NCBI GenBank assembly: GCA_013036105.1
Contig: JAAXCX010000008.1
Span: 55,947 to 119,946 of the forward strand
Length of the DNA stretch: 64,000 nt
Direction: 5' to 3'
Origin: Vulcanimicrobiota bacterium
GTDB lineage: Bacteria > Vulcanimicrobiota > Vulcanimicrobiia > Vulcanimicrobiales > Vulcanimicrobiaceae
Shown here: positions 53,516-61,805 of the stretch, piece by piece
Layout: every line of letters starts with the position of its first letter
Numbering within the stretch: the stretch's first letter is position 1
Program-made: the position numbers and the translations under genes
Notes under the pieces: generated by a model
The model's input: the letters and a program-made list of their open reading frames with translations, nothing else
What the model was told of the DNA's origin: nothing
Databases searched by the model: none

Positions 53516-55573
53516 TTACGGCTGCGGCGTCGGATCCGGCGGCGGCGCGGTCGGTTCCGGCGAGAACGTCGGAGCCGGCGGCATATTGCCGGTGATAATG
53601 GGCACGCCGGCCGCGGCCGCCGCGGCTTGCGACGCCAGCGGGCGCGGATGTCCGCAGGGCGAGATCGGCTCCGTACCTGTCAAGAAATATTCGAACGGTC
53701 CGTAGCCGCCCCCGCACGATGCGACCTTCGAAACTTCCCCGCCCGGGAAAATGAAATCATGTTTGGCCACGTTCTTCAGCGCGCCTTGCATGAAGCGCGC
53801 CCAAATTCGCGCGGGAATGTTGCCGCCGTATGATTCGCTCATCGGATGATAGTTGTCGTTGCCGAGCCAAACCACGGCGACCAAATCGGGAGTATAGCCC
53901 GCAAACCACGCGTCTCTAAAGTTGGTGGTGGTGCCGGTCTTGCCCGCAGCCGGCCGGCCGATGATTGCGTTGGGATTTCCCGTTCCATGATTGATAACGT
54001 CCTCAAGCATTGTGGTCATAACGTAGGCCGTGCCCGCACTAATGACTTCGGTTTGCACGGGATACAGATTGTCGAGGACGGGATTGCCCAGTGAGTCTTT
54101 GACGATGCGGAAAGGCGAAGGATCGATGTGCACGCCCTGGTTGGCGAGCGTCGAATAGCCGCTGGCTTGATCCAGCGGGCTAATGACCGAGGTGCCGAGC
54201 GCCAGTGATAGATTCGGTTCGAGAGCCGAATTAACGCCCATGCGGTGGGCATATTGAATGACGCGATCGACGCCGAGCAGCTGCAGCAGTTTTACAGCGA
54301 CGATGTTACGGCTCTGAGCGAGGGCAACGCGCAGCGAGATCGGCCCCAAGTACCGGAAGTCATCGTCTTGCGGCGACCACTGCGTTCCGTCGCCCATCGG
54401 ATAACTGATGGGACTGTCGTCGATGACTGTGGTCGGGGGCATGCCGCTATCGATTGCGGCCGTATAGACGTAGGCTTTGAACGACGAGCCCGGCTGACGG
54501 TGCGCCTGCCAAGCGCGGTTGAATTGATTTTGCAGCGAGAAATGCGTCCCGCCGATCATCGCGACGATCTCGCCGGTCGACGGGCGCAGTGCGACGAGAG
54601 CAGCTTCGTCCGCGCCGATGCCTTCCGATTTCGCCGCATCGACCCCCCAGTCCACGGCGCTCTGAGCGATATCTTCCATGCGCGGATCGACCGTTGTGTA
54701 GACTTGCAGTCCGCCCTCATATGTCGCAGCTCTTCCAAATGTCTTTTCCAGCTGATCGACAACATAGGTCGTAAACCACGGATCGCGGTAGCCTTGCAAG
54801 CCTTCGGGGCGAAGCCCGCTCAACTGGAGCGGTGCCGCATACGCGCTATCAGCTTGCGGCTGCGTAATGTATCCGCTCTCGACCATGCGATCGAGGACGT
54901 GCCGTTGGCGCTGGCGCGCGAGCGAAAGGTTGACGTACGGTGAATACACCGAAGGCGCCGCAATAAGCCCTGCAAGCATCGCGGCTTGGCCCAGCGTCAG
55001 CGACTCCGCGCCGCGGCCGAAATACGTGTGCGCGGCTGCATCCACTCCGTAGGCGCCGGATCCGAGATAAATAAGGTTGAGATAACGTTCGAGAATTTCG
55101 TCTTTGGTGTAATAGCGCTCGATCTCCATCGCGAGCAGCGCTTCTTGTATCTTGCGCGCGATCGTCTGTTGATCGGTATAGAAGAGCGCGCGCGCAAGCT
55201 GCTGCGTGATCGTCGAGGCGCCCTGTTCGACGCGGTGGTGCGACAGATCGGCGACGCCGGCGCGGATGATGCCGAAAAAATCGACGCCATGGTGCGAGTA
55301 GAAATTGTGATCTTCGTTGGCGATGAACGCGTTGCGCACAACGGCGGGAATTTTATTGACGGGCAGCCAGATGCGGTTCTCTTTGTAGAGATTTGCCAAA
55401 AGCGTTCCGTCACGCGCGTACAGGCGCGTCGATCGCGCAGGCTGGTAATCCGCCATGCGGCTGATGTCGGGAAGATTGCGCGAATAAGCGGCGACGATGC
55501 CCGCAATGGAGCCGGCCAGAAAGAGGAACGCCAGCAAAAACCCGACGGCAACATAGCGCAGAACTCTACGCAC
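53516..55573 (-). CDS. Class A penicillin-binding protein (PBP1A type)
   Basis: The 685-residue bifunctional enzyme has an N-terminal membrane helix and a GT51 glycosyltransferase with NAFIANEDHNFYSHHGVD, GASTITQQLARALF and RKIQEALLAMEIER. The transpeptidase has the Ser in QPGSSFKAYVY, SRN and GKTGTTTNFRDAWF. The C-terminus is a Pro/Thr-rich tail with four Cys. It starts with a GTG overlapping nusB by eight bases. It polymerises and crosslinks peptidoglycan, and uppP in the same operon recycles its lipid carrier. Confidence 0.95.
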   Translation of the reverse strand: MRRVLRYVAVGFLLAFLFLAGSIAGIVAAYSRNLPDISRMADYQPARSTRLYARDGTLLANLYKENRIWLPVNKIPAVVRNAFIANEDHNFYSHHGVDFFGIIRAGVADLSHHRVEQGASTITQQLARALFYTDQQTIARKIQEALLAMEIERYYTKDEILERYLNLIYLGSGAYGVDAAAHTYFGRGAESLTLGQAAMLAGLIAAPSVYSPYVNLSLARQRQRHVLDRMVESGYITQPQADSAYAAPLQLSGLRPEGLQGYRDPWFTTYVVDQLEKTFGRAATYEGGLQVYTTVDPRMEDIAQSAVDWGVDAAKSEGIGADEAALVALRPSTGEIVAMIGGTHFSLQNQFNRAWQAHRQPGSSFKAYVYTAAIDSGMPPTTVIDDSPISYPMGDGTQWSPQDDDFRYLGPISLRVALAQSRNIVAVKLLQLLGVDRVIQYAHRMGVNSALEPNLSLALGTSVISPLDQASGYSTLANQGVHIDPSPFRIVKDSLGNPVLDNLYPVQTEVISAGTAYVMTTMLEDVINHGTGNPNAIIGRPAAGKTGTTTNFRDAWFAGYTPDLVAVVWLGNDNYHPMSESYGGNIPARIWARFMQGALKNVAKHDFIFPGGEVSKVASCGGGYGPFEYFLTGTEPISPCGHPRPLASQAAAAAAGVPIITGNMPPAPTFSPEPTAPPPDPTPQP

Positions 55574-55973
55574 TTCCGTTGCCTCGCATCACCGAAGAAA
55601 GCACCCCGTTGATGAAACGGCCCGAATCTTCGGTAGAAAAGCGTTTTGCAAGCTCGACCGCCTCGTTGATCACCACCGGCTTGGGCGTTTCGGGACGGTG
55701 CCGCAATTCAAAAGCCGCCATGCGTAAGAGCAAACGGTCGATGGTCGGCAATCGTTCTAGGCTCCACTGTTGCAGCAAGGGCGTTACTATCTCGTCGCTT
55801 TCACCGGCGTGTTCCAACGTACCCAAAACGAGATCTTTTACAAAAAAGCGGTGGGCGCTATCTCCGGATGTGACGAGATACTCGTCGAGCACTTCCGCCG
55901 GATCGCGGTGCCCGACTTCGACCGAAAAGAGCGCTTGCAGTGCAAGCTCGCGTCCCAGGCGGCGCGTCGGCAT
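55566..55973 (-). CDS. nusB: Transcription antitermination factor NusB
   Basis: The 135-residue helical protein has TRRLGRELALQALFSVEVG, RLPTIDRLLLRMAAFEL, PKPVVINEAVELAKRFST and GRFINGVLSSVMR, the classic NusB motifs. It acts with NusE/S10 in rRNA antitermination. It lies between accC and the PBP gene, separated from accC by 10 bases. Confidence 0.95.
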   Translation of the reverse strand: MPTRRLGRELALQALFSVEVGHRDPAEVLDEYLVTSGDSAHRFFVKDLVLGTLEHAGESDEIVTPLLQQWSLERLPTIDRLLLRMAAFELRHRPETPKPVVINEAVELAKRFSTEDSGRFINGVLSSVMRGNGSA

Positions 55974-55983
55974 CCCAACGCCC

Positions 55984-57336
55984 TTAAGCGGCGTCAGCCT
56001 GGCGCAGCAGGCCGGGCAGAAAATCGATGGCGTAGTGGCCGCTCGTGAACGCGTCCGTCGCGAGCACTTCGAGGCACTGCTGGATCGTCGTGTTCACGCC
56101 TTCGATGACCGTTTCGCGCAGCGCGCGTTCCATGCGCGCGATAGCCGCTTCACGCGTCTCGCCGAACGCGACAATTTTCGCCAGCATCGAATCGTAGAAC
56201 GGCGGCACCGTGCCACCCGAATAAATGTGCGTGTCTACCCGTATGCCGGGGCCGCCCGGGAAAACGACGTTGGTAAGCGTGCCGGCCGCCGGCGCGAAGT
56301 TGTTGCGCGCATCTTCGGCGTTGATGCGGCACTCGATCGCATGTCCGCGCGGCCGCAGATCGGACTGCGTGTAGCCGAGCGCTTCACCGGCTGCGATGCG
56401 GATCTGTTCTTTAACCAAATCGATGTTATAGACCATTTCGGTCACCGGATGCTCGACTTGGATGCGCGTGTTCATCTCCATGAAGTATGCGTGGTCGCCG
56501 CTAACGAGAAATTCGAGCGTGCCGGCGTTGGTGTAGTGGACCGCCTGCGCGGCGCGCAGTGCCATGGCATAGAGCGAGTTCCGGATTTTTTCAGAAAGAT
56601 GGGCGGCGGGCGCTTCTTCAATCAATTTCTGATGCGAAGGCTTTTGGACCGAGCAATCGCGATCGCCGAGAATGACGACGTTGCCGAAATTATCGCCCAA
56701 AACTTGCACTTCGATATGGCGCGGGCTCACGATCAGTTTTTCCATGTACAGCCGGCCGTCTTTGAAACTCGATTCGGCTTCGTTCTGCGCTCCGGCGAAG
56801 GCGCGCTCCAGTTCGTCTGGGCCCGTCACGACGCGCATGCCTTTGCCTCCGCCGCCCGCGGTTGCCTTGAGCAGAACCGGGTAACCGAGATCTTTGGCCG
56901 CGCGGCGCGCTTTATCGACCGACTCGAGGATGTCTGTTCCGGGCGTCGTTTCGACTTTCGCCTCGCGCATGACGCGCTTTGCGGTCGCTTTATCGCCCAT
57001 CGTACCGATCACTTCCGGCGTCGGCCCGATGAAGGTCAGCCCGTGGTCGGCGCAGATTTGCGCGAATCGCGCGTTTTCGGCTAAAAATCCGTATCCGGGA
57101 TGGACGGCGTCGCAGTTAGTGATCAGCGCAGTCGAAATAATATTCGGAATGCTCAAATACGATCGCGCTACGGGCCCGGGGCCGACGCAGAACGCTTCGT
57201 TGGCGTGACGCACGTGCAGCGACTCGCGGTCGGGCTCGGAAAATATCGCAACGGTCTTGACACCGAGTTCGCGGCAAGCGCGATTGATGCGCAGCGCGAT
57301 CTCACCGCGGTTCGCGATCAAGACTTTTTTAAACAC
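55984..57336 (-). CDS. accC: Biotin carboxylase (acetyl-CoA carboxylase subunit)
   Basis: The 450-residue ATP-grasp enzyme has FKKVLIANRGEIALRINRAC, HPGYGFLAENA, KATAGGGGKGMRVV, EKLIVSPRHIEVQVLGD and MNTRIQVEHPVTEMV. It carboxylates biotin on the carrier protein for malonyl-CoA synthesis. The GTG at 57336 overlaps the AccB-like gene by eight bases. The partner encoded there lacks the biotinyl lysine, so the true carrier must be encoded elsewhere. Confidence 0.96.
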   Translation of the reverse strand: MFKKVLIANRGEIALRINRACRELGVKTVAIFSEPDRESLHVRHANEAFCVGPGPVARSYLSIPNIISTALITNCDAVHPGYGFLAENARFAQICADHGLTFIGPTPEVIGTMGDKATAKRVMREAKVETTPGTDILESVDKARRAAKDLGYPVLLKATAGGGGKGMRVVTGPDELERAFAGAQNEAESSFKDGRLYMEKLIVSPRHIEVQVLGDNFGNVVILGDRDCSVQKPSHQKLIEEAPAAHLSEKIRNSLYAMALRAAQAVHYTNAGTLEFLVSGDHAYFMEMNTRIQVEHPVTEMVYNIDLVKEQIRIAAGEALGYTQSDLRPRGHAIECRINAEDARNNFAPAAGTLTNVVFPGGPGIRVDTHIYSGGTVPPFYDSMLAKIVAFGETREAAIARMERALRETVIEGVNTTIQQCLEVLATDAFTSGHYAIDFLPGLLRQADAA

Positions 57337-57733
57337 GTTGAATCTCGAACAGCGTCTGACCGTATTCAACGGGCTGGCCGTCGTCGCAGCAGACCGAAAC
57401 CAAGCGTCCAGAACCGATCGACCGAACCGGATTGCGGATGCCGAGCGCCTCGACGTAAGCCAGTTCGCGATCGGAATCGACCATATCGCCGGTTTGCGGC
57501 AGCGGACGGCTGAAACGAAAAATGCCGACGAGATCGGACTTGATCGCATCGACGTTTTCGGGAGGCGCGTCCGGCGCTTGCGGTTCGGCCAATTCGGGAG
57601 TCGCGGAACGCGATCTCGCCCGCCGCAGCTCGACATGGCCGCCGTCGCGTTCGATGCGCAGCCGCACGAGGTCGGTATCCAGGAACGCCACCACGAGCGA
57701 GCGCACGCGTTCGACGACGTTATTGCCGGGCAT
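57329..57733 (-). CDS. AccB-like biotinyl-domain protein lacking the biotinyl lysine
   Basis: The 134-residue product has the BCCP plan: an N-terminal helical region, a Pro/Ala linker (about 38-62), then a biotinyl domain. The domain has IKSDLVGIFRFSRP at its start and DDGQPVEYGQTLFEIQ at its end, both typical of AccB. Where AccB has EAMKM with the modified lysine, this protein reads VEALGIRNPV. It cannot be biotinylated at that site. Plant BADC proteins have the same defect and restrain acetyl-CoA carboxylase. The coupling to accC suggests a regulatory or structural subunit. The role is inferred. Confidence 0.85.
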   Translation of the reverse strand: MPGNNVVERVRSLVVAFLDTDLVRLRIERDGGHVELRRARSRSATPELAEPQAPDAPPENVDAIKSDLVGIFRFSRPLPQTGDMVDSDRELAYVEALGIRNPVRSIGSGRLVSVCCDDGQPVEYGQTLFEIQRV

Positions 57734-57739
57734 GGAGGC

Positions 57740-58198
57740 CTACGGGTTCGCTTCCACGGAGGCCCGTTCCGCTGGCGGCAGGGCCTGGGCCGCTGCCGCG
57801 AAGCCCTCGTCGATTTCAGCCAGCGGCACCAGCGCGAACGCGCGTTCCAAGAGACGCGGGTGCGGCAGCTGCAATCCGGGTTCGTCCAAAGCGACGCCCT
57901 CGTAAAACAAGATGTCGAAATCGATCGCGCGCGGTCCCCATCGCTCCGACGGCGTCCTTCCCAGCCTCTGCTCGAGCGCTTTCAGCCGCTCCAATAATTC
58001 TCGCGGCGAAAGTTGCGTTTCGACGATCGCGGCGGCGTTGCAAAAATCCGGCTGGTCCGTGCGTCCCCAGGGCTTGGTGCGATACAGACGCGATCGCGAC
58101 GTGACCGTTCCAACCTCGCTCAGCGCTTCGATCGCGGCGCGCACGTTGGCGTCCGGATCGCCCACGTTGGAACCGAGTCCTATCCCGGCTCGGGCCAT
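57740..58198 (-). CDS. folK: 6-hydroxymethyl-7,8-dihydropterin pyrophosphokinase
   Basis: The 152-residue enzyme transfers pyrophosphate from ATP to the pterin in folate synthesis. GIGLGSNVGDP, RSRLYRTKPWG, QPDFCNAAAIVET, the signature RWGPRAIDFDILFY and LPHPRLLERAFALVPL are all present. It overlaps folB by 19 bases. Confidence 0.95.
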   Translation of the reverse strand: MARAGIGLGSNVGDPDANVRAAIEALSEVGTVTSRSRLYRTKPWGRTDQPDFCNAAAIVETQLSPRELLERLKALEQRLGRTPSERWGPRAIDFDILFYEGVALDEPGLQLPHPRLLERAFALVPLAEIDEGFAAAAQALPPAERASVEANP

Positions 58199-58557
58199 CC
58201 GCGAAATTTCGGATTCGGACGGCGCAGCGTCACGCCGGGAGTCGCGCCTTGCAGTATGCCGGGTTTAGCGACGGTGATCTCCGCATAGGCTACACGCGGA
58301 TCTTCAAGTACGGCGCGCGCGATCTCGGCCGCAAGCCGTTCGATCAGGCGAAAAGACGTTGACTCTACAATGCGCGCGACAGCCTCACGCACGACGGAGT
58401 AATCGATCGCATCTTTGAGATCGTCGCTTCCCGCCGCCGCGCTCAGATCGGACTCGATAACGACGGTGACGTCGAACGGTTGGGCGGCGTCGCGTTCGCC
58501 CGGATCGGCACCGTGCCGCCCAAACGCGCGGATACCGTCAACGCGGATCACGTCCAT
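58180..58557 (-). CDS. folB: Dihydroneopterin aldolase
   Basis: The 125-residue enzyme makes 6-hydroxymethyl-dihydropterin. IRVDGIRAFGRHGADPGERDA, DLKDAIDYSVVREAVARIV, SFRLIERLAAEIA and ITVAKPG match the family, including the catalytic Lys near the end. It overlaps folP by ten bases and folK by 19. Confidence 0.93.
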   Translation of the reverse strand: MDVIRVDGIRAFGRHGADPGERDAAQPFDVTVVIESDLSAAAGSDDLKDAIDYSVVREAVARIVESTSFRLIERLAAEIARAVLEDPRVAYAEITVAKPGILQGATPGVTLRRPNPKFRGWPEPG

Positions 58558-59402
58558 CCGGACGGTCTCCAGTTACGCACGATCGCATCGGCAACGCTCG
58601 CCACGTCCTTGGTTTGAGAAACATCGTGTACCCGCACGATATCAATGCCGGCGGCGATGGCAAGCGCAGTCGTGGCGGCCGTGCCGTAGACGCGATCTTC
58701 AGGATCGCGTCCCGTGAGTTTCCCGATCGTGGATTTGCGTGAAGCGCCAAGCAGCGTAGGGAAGCCGAGGGCGATCAGGCGCGGAAGCTGCTGCAATATG
58801 TGCAGATTGTGATCGGCGCTTTTGCCGAAACCAATACCGGGATCCAAAATGACGTGCTCCGCCGGCAATCCCGCGCGCACTGCGCGCCCCGCGGCATCTT
58901 CCAAAAACGACAGCACTTCGTCCATGACGTCGCCGTCGTAGTGCGCCTGCACCTTGTTGTGCATCACAACAACCGGAATCTGTAGCGCGGCCGCCGTCTC
59001 CAATACATCGGGAGGCAGTCCCCAAACACAGTTGAGCAGATCCGCCCCGGCATCGTGGGCGGCGCGCAAAACGGCGTTCTTGTGCGTGTCGACCGAAAGA
59101 ATCGCCGACGGCGAACGGCCGCGGATACCCGCGACCACGGGCACCAGGCGCGCGATCTCCGTTTCCGCCGGAACGGGCGAATGCCCAGGGCGCGTCGATT
59201 CCGCGCCGACGTCAAGAATATCGCTTCCGCGTTCCAGTTGCGTGTGCGCGAACGCTACCGCAAGGTCGGGCTCGTCGATACCATCCCCGGAAAAAGAATC
59301 GGGCGTGACGTTGACGATGCCCATGACGTACGTGCGCGCACCCCATTCGAGCGTGCGGCCGCGCACGCGTAGTGCGCCTCTATCGCGCGTTTGAAGTTGC
59401 AA
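58548..59402 (-). CDS. folP: Dihydropteroate synthase
   Basis: The 284-residue TIM barrel joins pterin pyrophosphate and p-aminobenzoate, and is the sulfonamide target. MGIVNVTPDSFSGDG, DVGAESTRPGHSPV, VDTHKNAVLRAA, VVVMHNK, DPGIGFGKSADHN and GASRKSTIG are all present. A TTG at 59402 with GGAG six bases upstream is preferred. A GTG at 59366 is the alternative. It overlaps folC by about 23 bases. Confidence 0.93.
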   Translation of the reverse strand: MQLQTRDRGALRVRGRTLEWGARTYVMGIVNVTPDSFSGDGIDEPDLAVAFAHTQLERGSDILDVGAESTRPGHSPVPAETEIARLVPVVAGIRGRSPSAILSVDTHKNAVLRAAHDAGADLLNCVWGLPPDVLETAAALQIPVVVMHNKVQAHYDGDVMDEVLSFLEDAAGRAVRAGLPAEHVILDPGIGFGKSADHNLHILQQLPRLIALGFPTLLGASRKSTIGKLTGRDPEDRVYGTAATTALAIAAGIDIVRVHDVSQTKDVASVADAIVRNWRPSGWT

Positions 59403-60705
59403 CGACGTTCTCCATCCACCATTCGCGCAGCTCGGCGACCACGAACGTCGATCCGGTGACGACGATGATTTCATCGCTGCCGGAGCTGCGCCGCGCGATC
59501 GTAAACGCTTCGACTGGGTCGGGAACGGCGCGCCCCCACAGGCCGGCCGATTCGGCGATGCTTGCCAGGCGCTGCGGTTTGGCCGCGACTCTTCCGCGCG
59601 CGTCGAACGACGTAAAGATCAGCGTAGCGGGCACCTGAGCGAAGACGCGCATGATCTCCGCTGCATCTTTGCTCTCCCCGATAGCGATGACGAAAGTAAA
59701 GTGCCGCTCCGGAAAGAGGGCGCGCAAAGAGCGTACGAGATTGTCGGCCTTATCGGGATTGTGCGCCACGTCGAAAATCACGCCGGGGTGAGCCGGAAAA
59801 TACTCCATGCGCCCTGGAAGCGCGACGCCGGCGAGCCCGTCTTCTACCGCTTCGCGCGCCGGACGCAAGGGCTCCGGCAGCTGCTCGAGCGCGAGCACCG
59901 CGCACGCGGCGTTACGCTGCTGGAATTCGCCGAGCAGCGGCAATTCCACATCGTAGACGGCGCGCTGCGTCGTCAACGTAAAGTGCTGGCTATACGGGCC
60001 GGACCGCACAGCTCCGATTTTTACGTGGTCGGGAACAAACAGAAACGGCGCGCCCACCGCAGCGCAGTGCGCCTCGATCACGGCCCGGGCTTCCGGACGA
60101 TCGACGGCGCTGAGCAGCGGCACACCCGGTTTTGCGATGCCGGCTTTATCGGCCGCGATGAGCTCGACCGTGTCGCCCAAGATCTCCGTGTGATCGAGGC
60201 CGACGTTGGTGATCAGGCTGACCAGCGGATGCAGCACGTTGGTTCCGTCGAGCGTGCCGCCGATGCCCACCTCGATAACGGCCGCATCCACACGCTCTAA
60301 CGAAAAATACACAAACGTCAGAGCGAGCAGCGTTTCATAATACGATGGACGCGTGAATTCCATGGCGACACGGTCCATCGCGGGAATCAACATCTCCACG
60401 ATCTCGGCGAACCGCTCTTCCGAAACCGGTATGCCGTCGATTTTGGTTCGCTCGGTCATGGAGCGCAAATGCGGTTTGGTGTGCAGCCCGGTGCGCTTAC
60501 CAGCGGCCGTCAAACCGGCGGCGATCATCACCGACGTCGACCCTTTGCCGCTCGTTCCCCCGACGTGAACCGTCGGATAAGTGTCCTGCGGGTTGCCGAG
60601 TTCGTCCAAGAACCGGCGCATGCGATCCAGCCGGTAAGGCTCGCCGCGCGATCCGGTCTCGCTAACCAGCTCCAAGACGTAGGCCTGCGCTTGCGCAAAT
60701 GTCAT
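59380..60705 (-). CDS. folC: Folylpolyglutamate synthase / dihydrofolate synthase
   Basis: The 441-residue Mur-ligase-like enzyme adds glutamate to dihydropteroate and folates. The P-loop HVGGTSGKGSTSVMIAAGL, TKPHLRSMTERTKIDG, EVGIGGTLDGTN, ITNVGLDHTEILG and DVAHNPDKADNL are family motifs. It heads the folC-folP-folB-folK set and lies three bases after mogA. Confidence 0.94.
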   Translation of the reverse strand: MTFAQAQAYVLELVSETGSRGEPYRLDRMRRFLDELGNPQDTYPTVHVGGTSGKGSTSVMIAAGLTAAGKRTGLHTKPHLRSMTERTKIDGIPVSEERFAEIVEMLIPAMDRVAMEFTRPSYYETLLALTFVYFSLERVDAAVIEVGIGGTLDGTNVLHPLVSLITNVGLDHTEILGDTVELIAADKAGIAKPGVPLLSAVDRPEARAVIEAHCAAVGAPFLFVPDHVKIGAVRSGPYSQHFTLTTQRAVYDVELPLLGEFQQRNAACAVLALEQLPEPLRPAREAVEDGLAGVALPGRMEYFPAHPGVIFDVAHNPDKADNLVRSLRALFPERHFTFVIAIGESKDAAEIMRVFAQVPATLIFTSFDARGRVAAKPQRLASIAESAGLWGRAVPDPVEAFTIARRSSGSDEIIVVTGSTFVVAELREWWMENVVATSNAR

Positions 60706-60708
60706 CGC

Positions 60709-61188
60709 TTAGGGACCGTGATCGGTTTCGCCGTTCAGTTGTTTGAGGGCGTGCGGAAGTACCGGCAGCAATACGCTCATGGTCTCCGCGACCGCTTTAG
60801 GATTTCCCGGCAAATTGACGATGAGCGTGCGGTGCCGGACGCCGGCGATTGCGCGCGAGAGCATCGCAGTCGGAACGATGCGGATCGAAGCCGCGCGGAT
60901 CGCGTCGGCGATTCCGGGAACTTCGTAATCAACGATTGCGGCGGTGGCTTGCGGCGTGCGGTCGCGCGGGGAAATACCCGTGCCGCCGCTGGTCAACACG
61001 AGCGACGCAGCGCCGGAATCGCACAAGTCGATGAGTTCGGCCTGCAGCGCGCCGGCGTCGTCGGGCAAAACCGTTTCTCTGACGATTTGGTACTGCGTTC
61101 CGAGCAGTTCGCGCATTGCGGGTATGCAGCCGTCGGCGCGCTCCCCCGATGCCGCGCGATCGGAAAGCACGATCAGCGCCGCTTTCAT
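60709..61188 (-). CDS. Molybdopterin adenylyltransferase, MogA/MoaB family
   Basis: The 159-residue protein has AALIVLSDRAASGERADGC, LVLTSGGTGISPRDRTP and LIVNLPGNPKAVAETM, the molybdopterin-binding fold of MogA/MoaB. It activates molybdopterin with ATP before molybdenum insertion. The ATG at 61188 overlaps the moaC stop by four bases. Confidence 0.92.
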   Translation of the reverse strand: MKAALIVLSDRAASGERADGCIPAMRELLGTQYQIVRETVLPDDAGALQAELIDLCDSGAASLVLTSGGTGISPRDRTPQATAAIVDYEVPGIADAIRAASIRIVPTAMLSRAIAGVRHRTLIVNLPGNPKAVAETMSVLLPVLPHALKQLNGETDHGP

Positions 61189-61619
61189 TTGGTCTTTTCG
61201 AGCAAGCGCACCGACTCGATCGTTATGCCCTTCTCGATTCCCTTGGTCATGTCGTAAATGGTAAGCGCCGCAACCGCGGCTGCGACCATTGCTTCCATTT
61301 CTACGCCCGTTTGCGACGTGGTGCGCGCGGCCGCTTCGATATTGAGCACGTCGCCATCCCAAGAAAATTCGACGTTGACCGCGCCCAGCGGAATGGCGTG
61401 CGCGAGGGGAATCAGCGCAGGCGTTTGTTTGGCCGCCAGTATGCCCGCCAGCTGAGCCGCAACCAGCGCATCCCCTTTGGCCAGCGTGGCATCGCGTAGC
61501 GCCGTGGCAGCTTCGGCGCCGAGCCGGACGCGAGCTTGCGCGCGCGCGGTGCGCACGGTGCTCGCTTTATGCGAAACGTCCACCATCAGCAGATCGCCGC
61601 CCGGCCCGAAGTGCCGCAT
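61185..61619 (-). CDS. moaC: Cyclic pyranopterin monophosphate synthase accessory protein MoaC
   Basis: The 144-residue enzyme makes cyclic pyranopterin monophosphate in molybdenum cofactor synthesis. MVDVSHKASTVRTARA, KGDALVAAQLAGILAAKQT, IPLAHAIPLGAV and TGVEMEAMVAAAVAALTIYDM are diagnostic. The ATG at 61619 directly follows the upstream stop. An inner ATG at 61586 is possible. MoaA and others are not in the window. Confidence 0.95.
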   Translation of the reverse strand: MRHFGPGGDLLMVDVSHKASTVRTARAQARVRLGAEAATALRDATLAKGDALVAAQLAGILAAKQTPALIPLAHAIPLGAVNVEFSWDGDVLNIEAAARTTSQTGVEMEAMVAAAVAALTIYDMTKGIEKGITIESVRLLEKTK

Positions 61620-61805
61620 CTATCGCGCGGGCGCCATTCGCATCCAGAGTAGACTGAGCACCGCCAGAATCGCGTAGACGATTCCGTGCTTGACGTGATG
61701 CTGGCCGTCAAAACCGAGCGCGTGCGAGAAATGGGCCATGCCCGTAAACGCCAGTACAGCGGCGATAAGAAAGACGACAAAAAGAACGACGGCGAGAATT
61801 TTCAA
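61620..61805 (-). CDS. Small two-helix membrane protein, unknown
   Basis: The 61-residue product has two hydrophobic helices (LAVVLFVVFLIAAVLAF and GIVYAILAVLSLLWM) joined by a His-rich loop (FSHALGFDGQHHVKHG). The TTG start at 61805 has GGAG seven bases upstream and overlaps the uppP stop (TTGA). Genes on both sides are tightly packed, which supports it as a real gene. Function is unknown. Confidence 0.75.
   Translation of the reverse strand: MKILAVVLFVVFLIAAVLAFTGMAHFSHALGFDGQHHVKHGIVYAILAVLSLLWMRMAPAR

Noticed and set aside
59380..59474. Longer start for folP at 59474
   Set aside because: It would lie deep inside folC and adds a Ser/Arg-rich tail unlike DHPS N-termini. The TTG at 59402 with GGAG fits better.
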